A DNA stretch of 32,650 nucleotides from an uncultured Bacteroidales bacterium (GTDB lineage Bacteria; Bacteroidota; Bacteroidia; Bacteroidales; Paludibacteraceae): NCBI GenBank assembly GCA_937911935.1, contig CALDQH010000056.1, positions 1-32,650 of the forward strand, in the 5' to 3' direction. The position numbers and the translations under genes are program-made. This document shows positions 23,079 through 30,804 of this stretch, piece by piece; positions within the stretch are counted from its first letter, which is position 1, and the number at the start of each line of letters is the position of its first letter. The notes beneath the pieces are model-generated. The model did no database searches. It worked only from the letters and a program-made list of their open reading frames with translations, and was not told where the DNA came from.

Positions 23079-24299
23079 ATGCTTAATCATCAGATAGAAC
23101 ATTTTCAGTCCATTCAAATAAGTGATTATGGTTATCCGCTCCCCGATGAGCGGATAGCTAAATATCCGTTGCCCAAGCGCGACGAATCTAAACTATTGGT
23201 TTATCAAAAAGGAGAAATATCTACCCGCGTTTTTAACCAATTGCCAACTTGCTTGCCCGAGGGTGCCTGCTTGGTATTTAACAATACCAAAGTAATTCAG
23301 GCGCGTTTGTTGTTTCAGAAACAAACAGGCAGTAAAATCGAAATATTTTGTTTGGAGCCTTTAATGCCTGCCGCCTACGATTTGATGTTTCAGCAAACCA
23401 AAACTTGTGCGTGGAAATGCATGGTAGGCAACCTAAAAAAATGGAAAGCAGGTGCGTTGCTTAAACAAATTGAGTTTAAAGGAAGTATCTTGCAGGTAGA
23501 GGCACAGCGCATAGAAACAACCGGAAATACATCGACCATTTGTTTTACCTGGAATCGAGAAGATTGTACTTTTGCCGATGTGTTGGATGCTTTTGGCGAA
23601 CTGCCCATTCCACCTTATTTAAATAGACGTACCGAAGAATCGGACAAGACTACTTATCAAACGGTTTATTCCAAAATAAAGGGTTCTGTTGCGGCTCCGA
23701 CAGCAGGATTGCATTTTACCGATGCAGTACTAAACAAATTAGAAGAAAAAGGGTCTAAACGTTGCGAAGTTACGTTGCACGTGGGTGCTGGCACCTTTCA
23801 ACCTGTTAAAGCAGCGCAAATTGGCGGCCATGCCATGCATACCGAGGTAATAGAGGTTACGCGCCAAAGCATTGCCTTGTTGCAACAACAATTGGGTAGC
23901 ATCGTTGCGGTAGGAACAACCTCGGTGCGCACCATCGAGAGCTTGTACTATTTAGGTTGTAGGGTAGCCTCTGGCAATGCCGAAATGGTGGTAGAACAAT
24001 GGGAACCTTATCAGCATACGGCTGTTTTATCGGCCCACGATGCTTTGCAAGCCTTGTTGGATTATTTGGATGATAGTGGGCAAACCACTTTGCATGCCAG
24101 TACACGTATTATCATCGTGCCTGGTTATACCTTTAAGATAGTAAATGCTTTGATTACCAATTTTCATCAGCCCTACAGTACTTTGTTGCTGTTGTTAGCT
24201 GCTTTTGTAGGCGATGAATGGCATCGTATTTACGATTATGCTTTGGCAAACGATTATCGATTTTTAAGTTACGGCGATTCGTCGCTACTAATACCTTAA
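23079..24299 (+). CDS. queA: S-adenosylmethionine:tRNA ribosyltransferase-isomerase
   Basis: About 406 residues from the ATG at 23079; a GTG at 23070 would add three residues, and the ATG is preferred. QueA blocks are clear: YPLPDERIAKYPLPKRDESKLLVY (quoted as RIAKYPLPKRDESKLLVY), FNNTKVIQARL, FGELPIPPYLNR, YQTVYSKIKGSVAAPTAGLHFT, VTLHVGAGTFQPVK, HTEVIEV, VGTTSVRTIES and the C-terminal NFHQPYSTLLLLLAAF. It transfers the ribosyl part of SAM to preQ1 at the wobble position of tRNA in queuosine synthesis. Somewhat longer than the common 340-360 form, with extra residues in the middle, as in other Bacteroidota. It follows the efflux pump gene by 10 bp and precedes the thioredoxin-like gene by 4 bp; the functional link to efflux is not obvious. 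Confidence 0.95.
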   Translation: MLNHQIEHFQSIQISDYGYPLPDERIAKYPLPKRDESKLLVYQKGEISTRVFNQLPTCLPEGACLVFNNTKVIQARLLFQKQTGSKIEIFCLEPLMPAAYDLMFQQTKTCAWKCMVGNLKKWKAGALLKQIEFKGSILQVEAQRIETTGNTSTICFTWNREDCTFADVLDAFGELPIPPYLNRRTEESDKTTYQTVYSKIKGSVAAPTAGLHFTDAVLNKLEEKGSKRCEVTLHVGAGTFQPVKAAQIGGHAMHTEVIEVTRQSIALLQQQLGSIVAVGTTSVRTIESLYYLGCRVASGNAEMVVEQWEPYQHTAVLSAHDALQALLDYLDDSGQTTLHASTRIIIVPGYTFKIVNALITNFHQPYSTLLLLLAAFVGDEWHRIYDYALANDYRFLSYGDSSLLIP

Positions 24300-24303
24300 T
24301 ATT

Positions 24304-25419
24304 ATGAAAAAAATAGCCTTTTTAATTGCTTTTGTATTGTCGGTTGTGGCGTATGCACAGACTGCTAGTATTACGGGCACGATTGCCGGTCAGCAGCTGT
24401 ATAAAACCATCAATGTGGGGTTGCGCTTGCCTTCAGGTGATGTGGACTTCATCTCGGCGTATAATATTTTGCCCGATGGAAAATTTTCCATTCAACTGCC
24501 TGTGAAATCGACCGATTTGTATCACTTGGAGTTTACCAATGGTGAAGAGTTAAAAATCAGTCAGCTGGTGGTGCTATCGCCCAATGATCAGGTTGAGGTC
24601 AACTTTAGTAGCACGGAAAAAGGCCTGCGACTAACCGAAGCAAAAGGCTCTAAGGAAATGCAGTTTACACAGCGCTATTGGAATTTTTTGTATCAAACAC
24701 AAGATCAGTATCTTGTACTATTTGGTGATCAGGATATTGTGCTAAATACAAAAGAAGAGCAGGAAGCTTACTATAAAAAAGCGGGTGAGTTTGAGTATAT
24801 GTACGAACAAAATACGAAACGTTTGCTAACCGCTAATTCTTCTACCTTGTGTGCAGGTTTTGTTACCTTGTTTCAGTATGGTTCAAAGGCGGCCGCTAAC
24901 AAAGATTTGCTTGCCATTATGATCAGTGGTTTGCAAGCTAATTTTCCAGAACACTGGGTAACCAAAGAGTTGATAGAACGCAATGAACAAGCCATTGTGG
25001 TTGGTAGTGTAGCACCCGAAATAGAGCTAACCGATGTAAATGGCAATCCGTTGAAATTGAGCGACTTGAGGGGTAAATATGTATTGGTTGACTTCTGGGC
25101 ATCTTGGTGTGGACCTTGCCGTCGCGAAAGTCCTTTCTTGGTGCAAGCATACCACCAATTTAAGGATAAAAATTTTGCGATTTTGAGCGTGTCGTTAGAT
25201 GCAGATAAAGCAAAATGGACAGCTGCAATTGCAGCTGATGGCATGGAGTGGCCATGGCACGTAAGTTCCCTAAAAGCGTGGAACTGTCCTGTTGCAAAAC
25301 GCTACAGCATCTCAAGTATTCCTTATTCTGTGTTAGTGGATCCACAAGGCAACGTTATCGCCATCGGACTTCGTGGCGAGAATTTGCTGATTAAATTAGA
25401 ACAAATCTTAGGAAAATAA
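24304..25419 (+). CDS. Exported TlpA-like thioredoxin-fold protein with DUF4369 N-terminal domain
   Basis: 371 residues with signal peptide MKKIAFLIAFVLSVVAYAQ. Residues about 20-115 (ASITGTIAGQQLYKTINVGL onward) form a DUF4369-type beta domain, followed by a helical linker region. The C-terminal thioredoxin fold begins at VGSVAPEIELTDVNGNPLKL and carries WCGPC with redox cysteines at about 269 and 272, plus the cis-proline segment SSIPYSVLVDPQG. Such Bacteroidota proteins act as periplasmic thiol-disulfide reductases; the partner is unknown. The 3' end overlaps the convergent radA gene by 12 bp, and no terminator separates them. Confidence 0.92.
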   Translation: MKKIAFLIAFVLSVVAYAQTASITGTIAGQQLYKTINVGLRLPSGDVDFISAYNILPDGKFSIQLPVKSTDLYHLEFTNGEELKISQLVVLSPNDQVEVNFSSTEKGLRLTEAKGSKEMQFTQRYWNFLYQTQDQYLVLFGDQDIVLNTKEEQEAYYKKAGEFEYMYEQNTKRLLTANSSTLCAGFVTLFQYGSKAAANKDLLAIMISGLQANFPEHWVTKELIERNEQAIVVGSVAPEIELTDVNGNPLKLSDLRGKYVLVDFWASWCGPCRRESPFLVQAYHQFKDKNFAILSVSLDADKAKWTAAIAADGMEWPWHVSSLKAWNCPVAKRYSISSIPYSVLVDPQGNVIAIGLRGENLLIKLEQILGK

Positions 25420-26772
25420 AATACGGAAAGCTTCTTCGGCCTTCTTTACAGGCAACAATTGGATGTTGTATGCCTTGTGAGGAAGGCTGTTGTAGTTATA
25501 TTCGGGCAAGATGATTTTTTTGAAGCCTAATTTTTCGGCTTCGGCAATGCGTTGTTCGATGCGGTTTACAGGTCTTATTTCGCCCGATAAACCAACCTCG
25601 CCCGTAAGGCATATTTGTGGGTTGATGCTGATGTCTAAATTAGCAGAAAGGATGGCAGAAATAACGGCTAAGTCGATGGCTGGGTCGTTGATGCGCAGAC
25701 CGCCTGCGATGTTTAAAAACACATCTTTTTGTGCCAATTTAAAACCTGCTCGTTTTTCTAATACAGCCAGTAACATATTTAATCGGCGGGTATCAAATCC
25801 CGTGGCAGAGCGTTGAGGTGTGCCGTACGCGGCTGTTCCCGTAAGGGCTTGCACTTCTATTAAAAAAGGTCTTATGCCTTCTATGGCGCATGCCACAGCA
25901 ATACCACTCATATCGTCGTGGTTGCTTAGCAACAATTCGGAGGGGTTAGAAACCTCGCGTAAACCGTTTTGTTGCATCTCAAAGATGCCCAACTCTGCGG
26001 TGTTCCCAAAACGGTTTTTTATGGCTCGCAAAATGCGGTACATGTAGTGTTGGTCTCCTTCAAATTGCAAAACCGTATCTACGATGTGTTCTAATAACTT
26101 AGGTCCTGCAATAGCTCCGTCTTTGGTAATATGACCTACTACAAAAACAGGAATGTTGTTTTCTTTGGCAAAACGCAGTAGCGATGTAGCGCATTCCCTA
26201 ATTTGCGACAAACTGCCTGTAGAAGACTCGGATGTTTCGGTGCTAATGGTTTGAATGGAATCGATAACCAAAATGGAAGGTTTTACCTCTTTGGCATGTG
26301 TATAAATGCGTTCCAAAATGGTTTCGCCTAAGATGTAGCAGTTCTCGTTTTCTATGCCTATGCGGTCGGCACGTAGTTTTAGTTGGCGGGCACTTTCTTC
26401 GCCCGATACGTATAGTACTCTTTCGTTTTTAAGGCGTAGCATGGTTTGCAAAATCAACGTCGATTTGCCAATGCCAGGCTCTCCTCCAACCAGTACCAAC
26501 GAACCAACCACTAAACCTCCTCCCAATACACGATTCAGTTCGCCATTTTGCATGTCGATGCGCGCATCTTGGGTGGTAGCAACTTGCGAAATAGGGGTGG
26601 GTTTGTGTGTGGCTTGTTCTGTAGGACTTAGTAGGTGCGATTTTTTTTCGTTATTTATCGAAACTTCTTCTACGCACGTGTCCCATTTGCCACACGAAGG
26701 ACATTTGCCAAACCATTGCGAAGCAGAACGCCCGCAACTATTACATACAAATATGCTTTTTTGTTTGGCCAT
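25408..26772 (-). CDS. radA: DNA repair protein RadA (RecA-like branch-migration ATPase)
   Basis: 454 residues from the ATG at 26772. An in-frame ATG 18 codons further upstream is rejected because that extension would translate octamer repeats, and MAKQKSIFVCNSCG is the standard RadA N-terminus. A four-cysteine zinc finger (CNSCG and CPSCGKWDTC) comes first, then the RecA-like core with Walker A GGEPGIGKST, Walker B region ILVIDSIQT, and the RadA-specific KNRFGNTAELGIFEM. The C-terminal Lon-like domain (LNIAGGLRINDPAIDLAVISA, LTGEVGLSGEIRPVN) follows. It promotes branch migration in homologous recombination. A 72-bp octamer array fills the gap to panD upstream. It converges with the thioredoxin-like gene. 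Confidence 0.95.
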   Translation of the reverse strand: MAKQKSIFVCNSCGRSASQWFGKCPSCGKWDTCVEEVSINNEKKSHLLSPTEQATHKPTPISQVATTQDARIDMQNGELNRVLGGGLVVGSLVLVGGEPGIGKSTLILQTMLRLKNERVLYVSGEESARQLKLRADRIGIENENCYILGETILERIYTHAKEVKPSILVIDSIQTISTETSESSTGSLSQIRECATSLLRFAKENNIPVFVVGHITKDGAIAGPKLLEHIVDTVLQFEGDQHYMYRILRAIKNRFGNTAELGIFEMQQNGLREVSNPSELLLSNHDDMSGIAVACAIEGIRPFLIEVQALTGTAAYGTPQRSATGFDTRRLNMLLAVLEKRAGFKLAQKDVFLNIAGGLRINDPAIDLAVISAILSANLDISINPQICLTGEVGLSGEIRPVNRIEQRIAEAEKLGFKKIILPEYNYNSLPHKAYNIQLLPVKKAEEAFRILFS

Positions 26773-26784
26773 ATACGTGTTAAT

Positions 26785-26856
26785 GCGGTGATGCGGTGAT
26801 ACGGTGATGCGGTTGTAAAGAATCAACTCACCAACTCACCAAATCACCGAATCGCC
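26785..26856. repeat. 72-bp octamer array with 4-1-4 inverted architecture between panD and radA
   Basis: Nine 8-bp units in strict register on the plus strand: GCGGTGAT twice, ACGGTGAT, GCGGTTGT, centre AAAGAATC, AACTCACC twice, AAATCACC, GAATCGCC. Three of the four left units carry GGTGA and three of the four right units carry TCACC, so the halves pair at the core. The array begins 1 nt past the panD stop codon and ends 12 nt before the radA ATG. It has the same length and layout as the array at 1934-2005. Confidence 0.88.
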
Positions 26857-26857
26857 A

Positions 26858-27205
26858 TTATAAAAGATTGGTTTTGCTGTCGGGGTGTATGATGCAGGGT
26901 TTGAATTTCTTAGCTTCTTCGAAATCCATTTGTGCATAAGCCGTAATAATCAAAATATCACCAGGCTGAACTTTGCGAGCGGCAGCACCATTGGTGCAAA
27001 TAATGCCACTGCCACGTTCTCCTTTAATGACATAAGTTTCAAAACGCTCGCCGTTGTTGTTGTTAACAACGTAAACTTTTTCGTTTTCAATAATGTTAGC
27101 AGCGTCCATTAAATCTTCGTCAATGGTAATGCTTCCAATGTAGTTTAAGTTAGCATCGGTTACGCTAACACGATGAATCTTGGATTTTAAAACTTCAATT
27201 ATCAT
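26858..27205 (-). CDS. panD: Aspartate 1-decarboxylase (proenzyme)
   Basis: 115 residues, the usual length. MIIEVLKSKIHRVSVTDANL precedes YIGSITID, where Gly24-Ser25 is the self-cleavage site that creates the pyruvoyl cofactor. VVNNNNGERFETYVIKGERGSG, then NGAAARKVQPGDILIITAY, complete the family pattern. It makes beta-alanine from aspartate for pantothenate. The ATG overlaps the panC stop by 4 bp, so the two pathway genes are translationally coupled, and the product of PanD is a substrate of PanC. Confidence 0.97.
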   Translation of the reverse strand: MIIEVLKSKIHRVSVTDANLNYIGSITIDEDLMDAANIIENEKVYVVNNNNGERFETYVIKGERGSGIICTNGAAARKVQPGDILIITAYAQMDFEEAKKFKPCIIHPDSKTNLL

Positions 27206-28041
27206 CCTTTATAGTGTATATTGTCAATTAATCTAATTTTTCCGAGGTAGATTGCAATGCATCCGACAACAAAATCGCTGTCGTTCCAATTAGAAATGGG
27301 CTGCAATGTATTGCCGTCCACAATCTCGTAGTAGTCCATTTTAAACTCCTCGTCGTGCAAAAATTGCTCGTTGACCCATTGTATAGTTTGGGCTACTGTA
27401 TTTGCTTGGGCAAAGGTAGTACTTTTTGTTAATACTTGTGCAATTAAGGCAGCTTTTTTGCGTTGCTCTTCGGTAAGTAGGGTGTTGCGGCTGCTTCGTG
27501 CCAAACCGCTCTCCTCGCGAATGATGGGGCAGGCTATAATCTCTACGGGCGAGTTGAGTTGTCTAACCATTTCGCGGATAATGGCTACTTGCTGAAAGTC
27601 TTTTTCGCCAAAATAGGCTTTGTGGGGCAAAACGGCATCAAATAGTTTGCTAACAATTTGGGCAACACCGTTAAAATGCCCGGGACGGTATTTGCCTTCC
27701 ATAACTGTTTCTATGCTGCCAAAATGAAATTGACGTGTATCTTCTTCGGGGTACATTTCTTGTACCGTAGGCATAAAGGCAATGTCGCAACCTGCAGCCT
27801 CGAGCATAGCTTGGTCTGCTTCTGGTGTACGTGGATAACGCTCTAAATCCGATTTGTCGTTAAATTGGGTAGGGTTGACAAACACACTTGCCACGCATAA
27901 GTCGTTTTCGCTAACACAGCGTTTGACTAACGAAATATGTCCGTCGTGTAGGGCGCCCATGGTAGGAACAAATCCTACACTTTTTACATTCTTGCTCTTG
28001 ATATAAGCCTGTAAATCGGCTATTTTTTCTATGACGATCAT
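27202..28041 (-). CDS. panC: Pantothenate synthetase (pantoate-beta-alanine ligase)
   Basis: 279 residues. VGFVPTMGALHDGHISLVKR holds the ATP-binding HIGH-type motif (HDGH), with SVFVNPTQFN, DLERYPRT, RPGHFNGVAQIVSKLF, AYFGEKDFQQ and the KMSKS-like region GLARSSRN all conserved. It condenses pantoate with beta-alanine using ATP. It is first in the panC-panD-radA gene order and divergent from the GT5-like gene; a TAACTTTG element lies at 28063-28070. No panB is present in the window. Confidence 0.97.
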   Translation of the reverse strand: MIVIEKIADLQAYIKSKNVKSVGFVPTMGALHDGHISLVKRCVSENDLCVASVFVNPTQFNDKSDLERYPRTPEADQAMLEAAGCDIAFMPTVQEMYPEEDTRQFHFGSIETVMEGKYRPGHFNGVAQIVSKLFDAVLPHKAYFGEKDFQQVAIIREMVRQLNSPVEIIACPIIREESGLARSSRNTLLTEEQRKKAALIAQVLTKSTTFAQANTVAQTIQWVNEQFLHDEEFKMDYYEIVDGNTLQPISNWNDSDFVVGCIAIYLGKIRLIDNIHYKG

Positions 28042-28062
28042 GGTTTAAATTTTCTTTGAGCG

Positions 28063-28070
28063 CAAAGTTA
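28063..28070 (-). promoter_or_regulatory. -7 element of the panC promoter
   Basis: TAACTTTG on the minus strand matches TAnnTTTG and lies 21 bp before the panC ATG. The -33 region is not consensus. It is divergent to the promoter at 28116-28123. Confidence 0.5.
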
Positions 28071-28115
28071 CCTAATAAATAATCAATAACTTGCATATTT
28101 ACGGATTTTTTTTTA

Positions 28116-28123
28116 TATCTTTG
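28116..28123 (+). promoter_or_regulatory. -7 element of the GT5-like/DUF4270 promoter
   Basis: TATCTTTG matches TAnnTTTG, with a TTG at 28091-28093 (22-bp spacer, slightly long). It lies 15 bp before the first candidate ATG at 28139, so the leader is very short, about 10-18 nt. Confidence 0.55.
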
Positions 28124-28138
28124 CAGATGAATTACTAA

Positions 28139-28957
28139 ATGACGTCAATGGCAGCTAAAATTTTATACGTAACACAAGAAATCTTCCCTTACTTACCTGC
28201 ATCCGAGATTGCTACATTGTGCAGAGAGTTGCCTCAAGCTATTCAAGAAAAAGGAAAAGAGATTCGTACTTTTATGCCTCGTTATGGTTGTGTAAACGAG
28301 CGCAGAAATCAATTGCACGAGGTTATTCGTTTGTCGGGGATGAACTTGATTATCGACGATACCGATCACCAACTTATCATTAAAGTTGCATCGATACAAG
28401 CTGCTCGCATGCAAGTTTATTTTATCGATAACGAGGAATATTTTCGTCGCAAAGCCACTGTGGTGGACGAAAATGGAGCAGAATTTGCTGACAATGACGA
28501 TAGAGCCGTGTTTTTTGCCCGTGGAGTATTAGAAACGGTTAAAAAACTACGTTGGACTCCTGATATTATTCACTGCCACGGATGGATGGCAGCTGCACTC
28601 CCTATATTGGCTAAAACGGCCTACAAAGAAGATCCTTTCTTTGCCAATGCCAAAATTGTTTATTCGGTATATGACAATCCTTTCGAACAAGTATTCTCGA
28701 ATCGTATAGCCGATAAAATTAAAATGGAAGGTATTTCTGATGCCGATTTACAATTGGTTGCTAATGGTGCATCTTTTGTTGACCTTAGCAAATTGGCCAT
28801 TGAATATTCGGATGCCGTTATACAGGGCAGCGAATCGATTCATCCTGATGTGATGGACTATGCTAAAAAAACTCAAAAAATGTTTTTGCCATATCAGGAT
28901 GCTCAAAATTATGTAACTTCGTACAACGATTTTTACGATCAAATTTTGAGTAAATAA
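28139..28957 (+). CDS. Short GT5 'glycogen/starch synthase' protein, N-terminal domain only
   Basis: 272 residues (or 269 from the ATG at 28148, which gives MAAKILYVTQEIFPYLP and may be the better start). It resembles only the N-terminal half of GT5 glycogen synthase: KILYVTQEIFPYLP, ELPQAIQEKGKEIRTFMPRYG, VYFIDNEEYF, NDDRAVFFARGVLE, DIIHCHGWMAAALP. The ADP-glucose-binding KTGGL motif expected after the first strand is replaced (PASEIATL), HxHDW reads HCHGW, and the C-terminal nucleotide-binding domain is absent. Such short proteins are common in Bacteroidales next to panC and a DUF4270 gene and are labelled glycogen synthase, but activity as such is doubtful. It is 6 bp upstream of the DUF4270 gene. 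Confidence 0.85.
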   Translation: MTSMAAKILYVTQEIFPYLPASEIATLCRELPQAIQEKGKEIRTFMPRYGCVNERRNQLHEVIRLSGMNLIIDDTDHQLIIKVASIQAARMQVYFIDNEEYFRRKATVVDENGAEFADNDDRAVFFARGVLETVKKLRWTPDIIHCHGWMAAALPILAKTAYKEDPFFANAKIVYSVYDNPFEQVFSNRIADKIKMEGISDADLQLVANGASFVDLSKLAIEYSDAVIQGSESIHPDVMDYAKKTQKMFLPYQDAQNYVTSYNDFYDQILSK

Positions 28958-28963
28958 AATAAC

Positions 28964-30301
28964 ATGAATCGCCTTTTATTCTTCACTATATCGGTTGTAT
29001 TGTTGTTGTGTTCGGCTTGTGAGCCAAGCGATGCGGGTGCTGTGTTGCAGCCCGAAGAGGACAAAATGGTGGTGCAAACCGATTCTTTTTTGCTAACTAC
29101 TACTACCGAATTGTTACAACATAGACATTCTGAATCAGAAAAAGTAGAACTCGGTTATTTAGTAGATCCCGTATATGGTCGTTTTAAAATGGATTTTATG
29201 TCGGAGTTTCGTTACTCACGAGATACTTTCCCCGCAACGGCTACCGATGCAACGCTCAATTTGGTGCTTTATTATCGTTCTTATTACGGCGATTCGTTGT
29301 CTGTAAACGAAGCGTTGGTCTATGCGTTGGATAAGGCATTGGATTTTGAGACAAATTATACTTCGGATGTAGCGGTTCAAGATTATTGCGACAAATCAGT
29401 TTTGCTTGGCAAAAAGGCTTATGTGCCATACGATGCCACCGTGCCTGATTCGTTGCGTAAAGCAAAAGGGTATTGCGATAAGGTTGTAATACCATTGCCC
29501 GAGTCTTACTGCAACGATTTGTTGTCGAATAGGGATTATACCAAAGGTCAAGATGCTTTCTTGGATTTTTTGAAAGGTGTTTACGTGACCAATTCTTATG
29601 GAAGCAAGGCGGTGTTGAATGTCGATTCTGTTAACTTGGAATTGAATTATCGATACGTTCCCGATGCAGAAAAGCCCGACTCGTTGGTTGCAGGCGTGCG
29701 TATTTATCCGGCTAATAAAGAAACAACCTCTATGATTCGCGTAAGCGATGTACAAGCTCCTGATGCTTTGGATACCGATAGTTTGCGCTATATCGTTTCT
29801 TCGTCTGGTTATGCTATGCGTGTAAAATTGCCTTTGCAACGTATCTATCAAACGTTACGAAAAGATAATCCTAGCGAGAAACTAAACATCAACCAAGCCT
29901 CGCTGATTGTAGAAGAGGCTATGGTTTCTGATGCTGAAAAAAGCCAGATGACGCCACCTGCTGCTTTGATATTGATACGCGAAAAGGATATCGAAAAATT
30001 CTTTACGCAAAGTAAGTATCCTGCCGATGGTATCGAAACGGTTATCGGAACTTATTTGCCCAACGAGAATCGTTATCAATTTGCCAATATGGCAGGTTAT
30101 TTAGAAACGTTGATGTCTAATGCAGATGCCGATTTGCAGCAAGAAAACGATTTCTTTGTACTTCCTGTGAGTGGTGTGACAGAGGTGGCTGGAACAAAAG
30201 TTGTAGTACGTCATCTGTTCAAACCTTTTGCTGTGCGTTTGCGCAGTGAAGGTAATCAAAAATCGCCCATGCGTTTGGCGATTACTTATTCTAACCTATA
30301 G
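28964..30301 (+). CDS. DUF4270 family lipoprotein
   Basis: 445 residues. The N-terminus MNRLLFFTISVVLLLCSACEPSDAG is a lipoprotein signal with the lipidated Cys at residue 19. The body fits DUF4270: a start TDSFLLTTTTELLQ, LGYLVDPVYGRFKMDFMSEFR (quoted as LGYLVDPVYGRFKMDF), repeated beta-rich segments, and ATLNLVLYYRSYYGDS. The family is confined largely to Bacteroidota and has no established function. It is co-transcribed with the short GT5 protein, a pairing kept in other Bacteroidales, which suggests a shared envelope-related role (inference). Its 3' end overlaps the convergent yigZ-like gene by 11 bp. Confidence 0.88.
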   Translation: MNRLLFFTISVVLLLCSACEPSDAGAVLQPEEDKMVVQTDSFLLTTTTELLQHRHSESEKVELGYLVDPVYGRFKMDFMSEFRYSRDTFPATATDATLNLVLYYRSYYGDSLSVNEALVYALDKALDFETNYTSDVAVQDYCDKSVLLGKKAYVPYDATVPDSLRKAKGYCDKVVIPLPESYCNDLLSNRDYTKGQDAFLDFLKGVYVTNSYGSKAVLNVDSVNLELNYRYVPDAEKPDSLVAGVRIYPANKETTSMIRVSDVQAPDALDTDSLRYIVSSSGYAMRVKLPLQRIYQTLRKDNPSEKLNINQASLIVEEAMVSDAEKSQMTPPAALILIREKDIEKFFTQSKYPADGIETVIGTYLPNENRYQFANMAGYLETLMSNADADLQQENDFFVLPVSGVTEVAGTKVVVRHLFKPFAVRLRSEGNQKSPMRLAITYSNL

Positions 30302-30677
30302 AGCTATTTTTTATGGCGTCTTGTGCGGCACATTTGTAGGCATTGATAAGGCCGCCAGTTCCCAAAAGTGTACCTCCAAAATACCTAACCACAACCACCA
30401 ATACGTTGTCTAAGTTGGCTGCGTCAATTTGGCGCAAAATGGGTCTTCCTGCAGTGCCAGATGGTTCTCCGTTGTCGTTTGCACGAATATCCTGCCCCAT
30501 GCGATAGGCAAAACATACGTGCTTGGCTTTGTGGTGTTCTTTTTTATATCGATTGACAATCTCTTTTACTTCTTCTTTTGAGGTGATGGGCATGGCAAAA
30601 GCCAAGAATTTACTGCCTTTTTCCTTGTAAATTCCTTCCGAAATAGATGTTAGTGTGTTCTTGCTGTCTTCTTTCAT
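30291..30677 (-). CDS. Short YigZ/IMPACT family protein (N-terminal domain only)
   Basis: 128 residues, against about 200 for E. coli YigZ. The IMPACT/UPF0029 N-terminal domain is complete: EGIYKEKGSKFLAFAMPI, HHKAKHVCFAYRMG, NDNGEPSGTAGRPIL and VVVVRYFGGTLLGTGGLINAY, with the conserved GEPSGTAG and RYFGG.LLG.GGL blocks. The C-terminal DUF1949 (ferredoxin-like) domain is missing; translation stops at TAG shortly after the first domain, inside the 11-bp overlap with the convergent DUF4270 gene. The family is thought to act in translation or its control; the exact function is not established. The truncation could be natural or the result of 3' erosion. Confidence 0.85.
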   Translation of the reverse strand: MKEDSKNTLTSISEGIYKEKGSKFLAFAMPITSKEEVKEIVNRYKKEHHKAKHVCFAYRMGQDIRANDNGEPSGTAGRPILRQIDAANLDNVLVVVVRYFGGTLLGTGGLINAYKCAAQDAIKNSSIG

Positions 30678-30755
30678 ACTGCGAAGATAATACTATTCGT
30701 TTTAATTTATTTCAAAAAAATTAACGAAAACGTGTGCATTCTCGTAAAAAAAAAT

Positions 30756-30763
30756 TATTTTTG
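30756..30763 (+). promoter_or_regulatory. -7 element upstream of the large secreted protein
   Basis: TATTTTTG matches TAnnTTTG; TGTG near 30733-30736 is a partial -33 match at about the right distance. The leader would be about 35 nt. Confidence 0.45.
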
Positions 30764-30804
30764 CGCGAATAAATACAAAATCTTCAACCTTAAAATATAG
30801 TAAT

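Noticed and set aside
26773..26826. N-terminal extension of radA to the upstream ATG at 26826
   Set aside because: The extension translates the octamer array; RadA proteins start with MAK-type residues just before the zinc finger.
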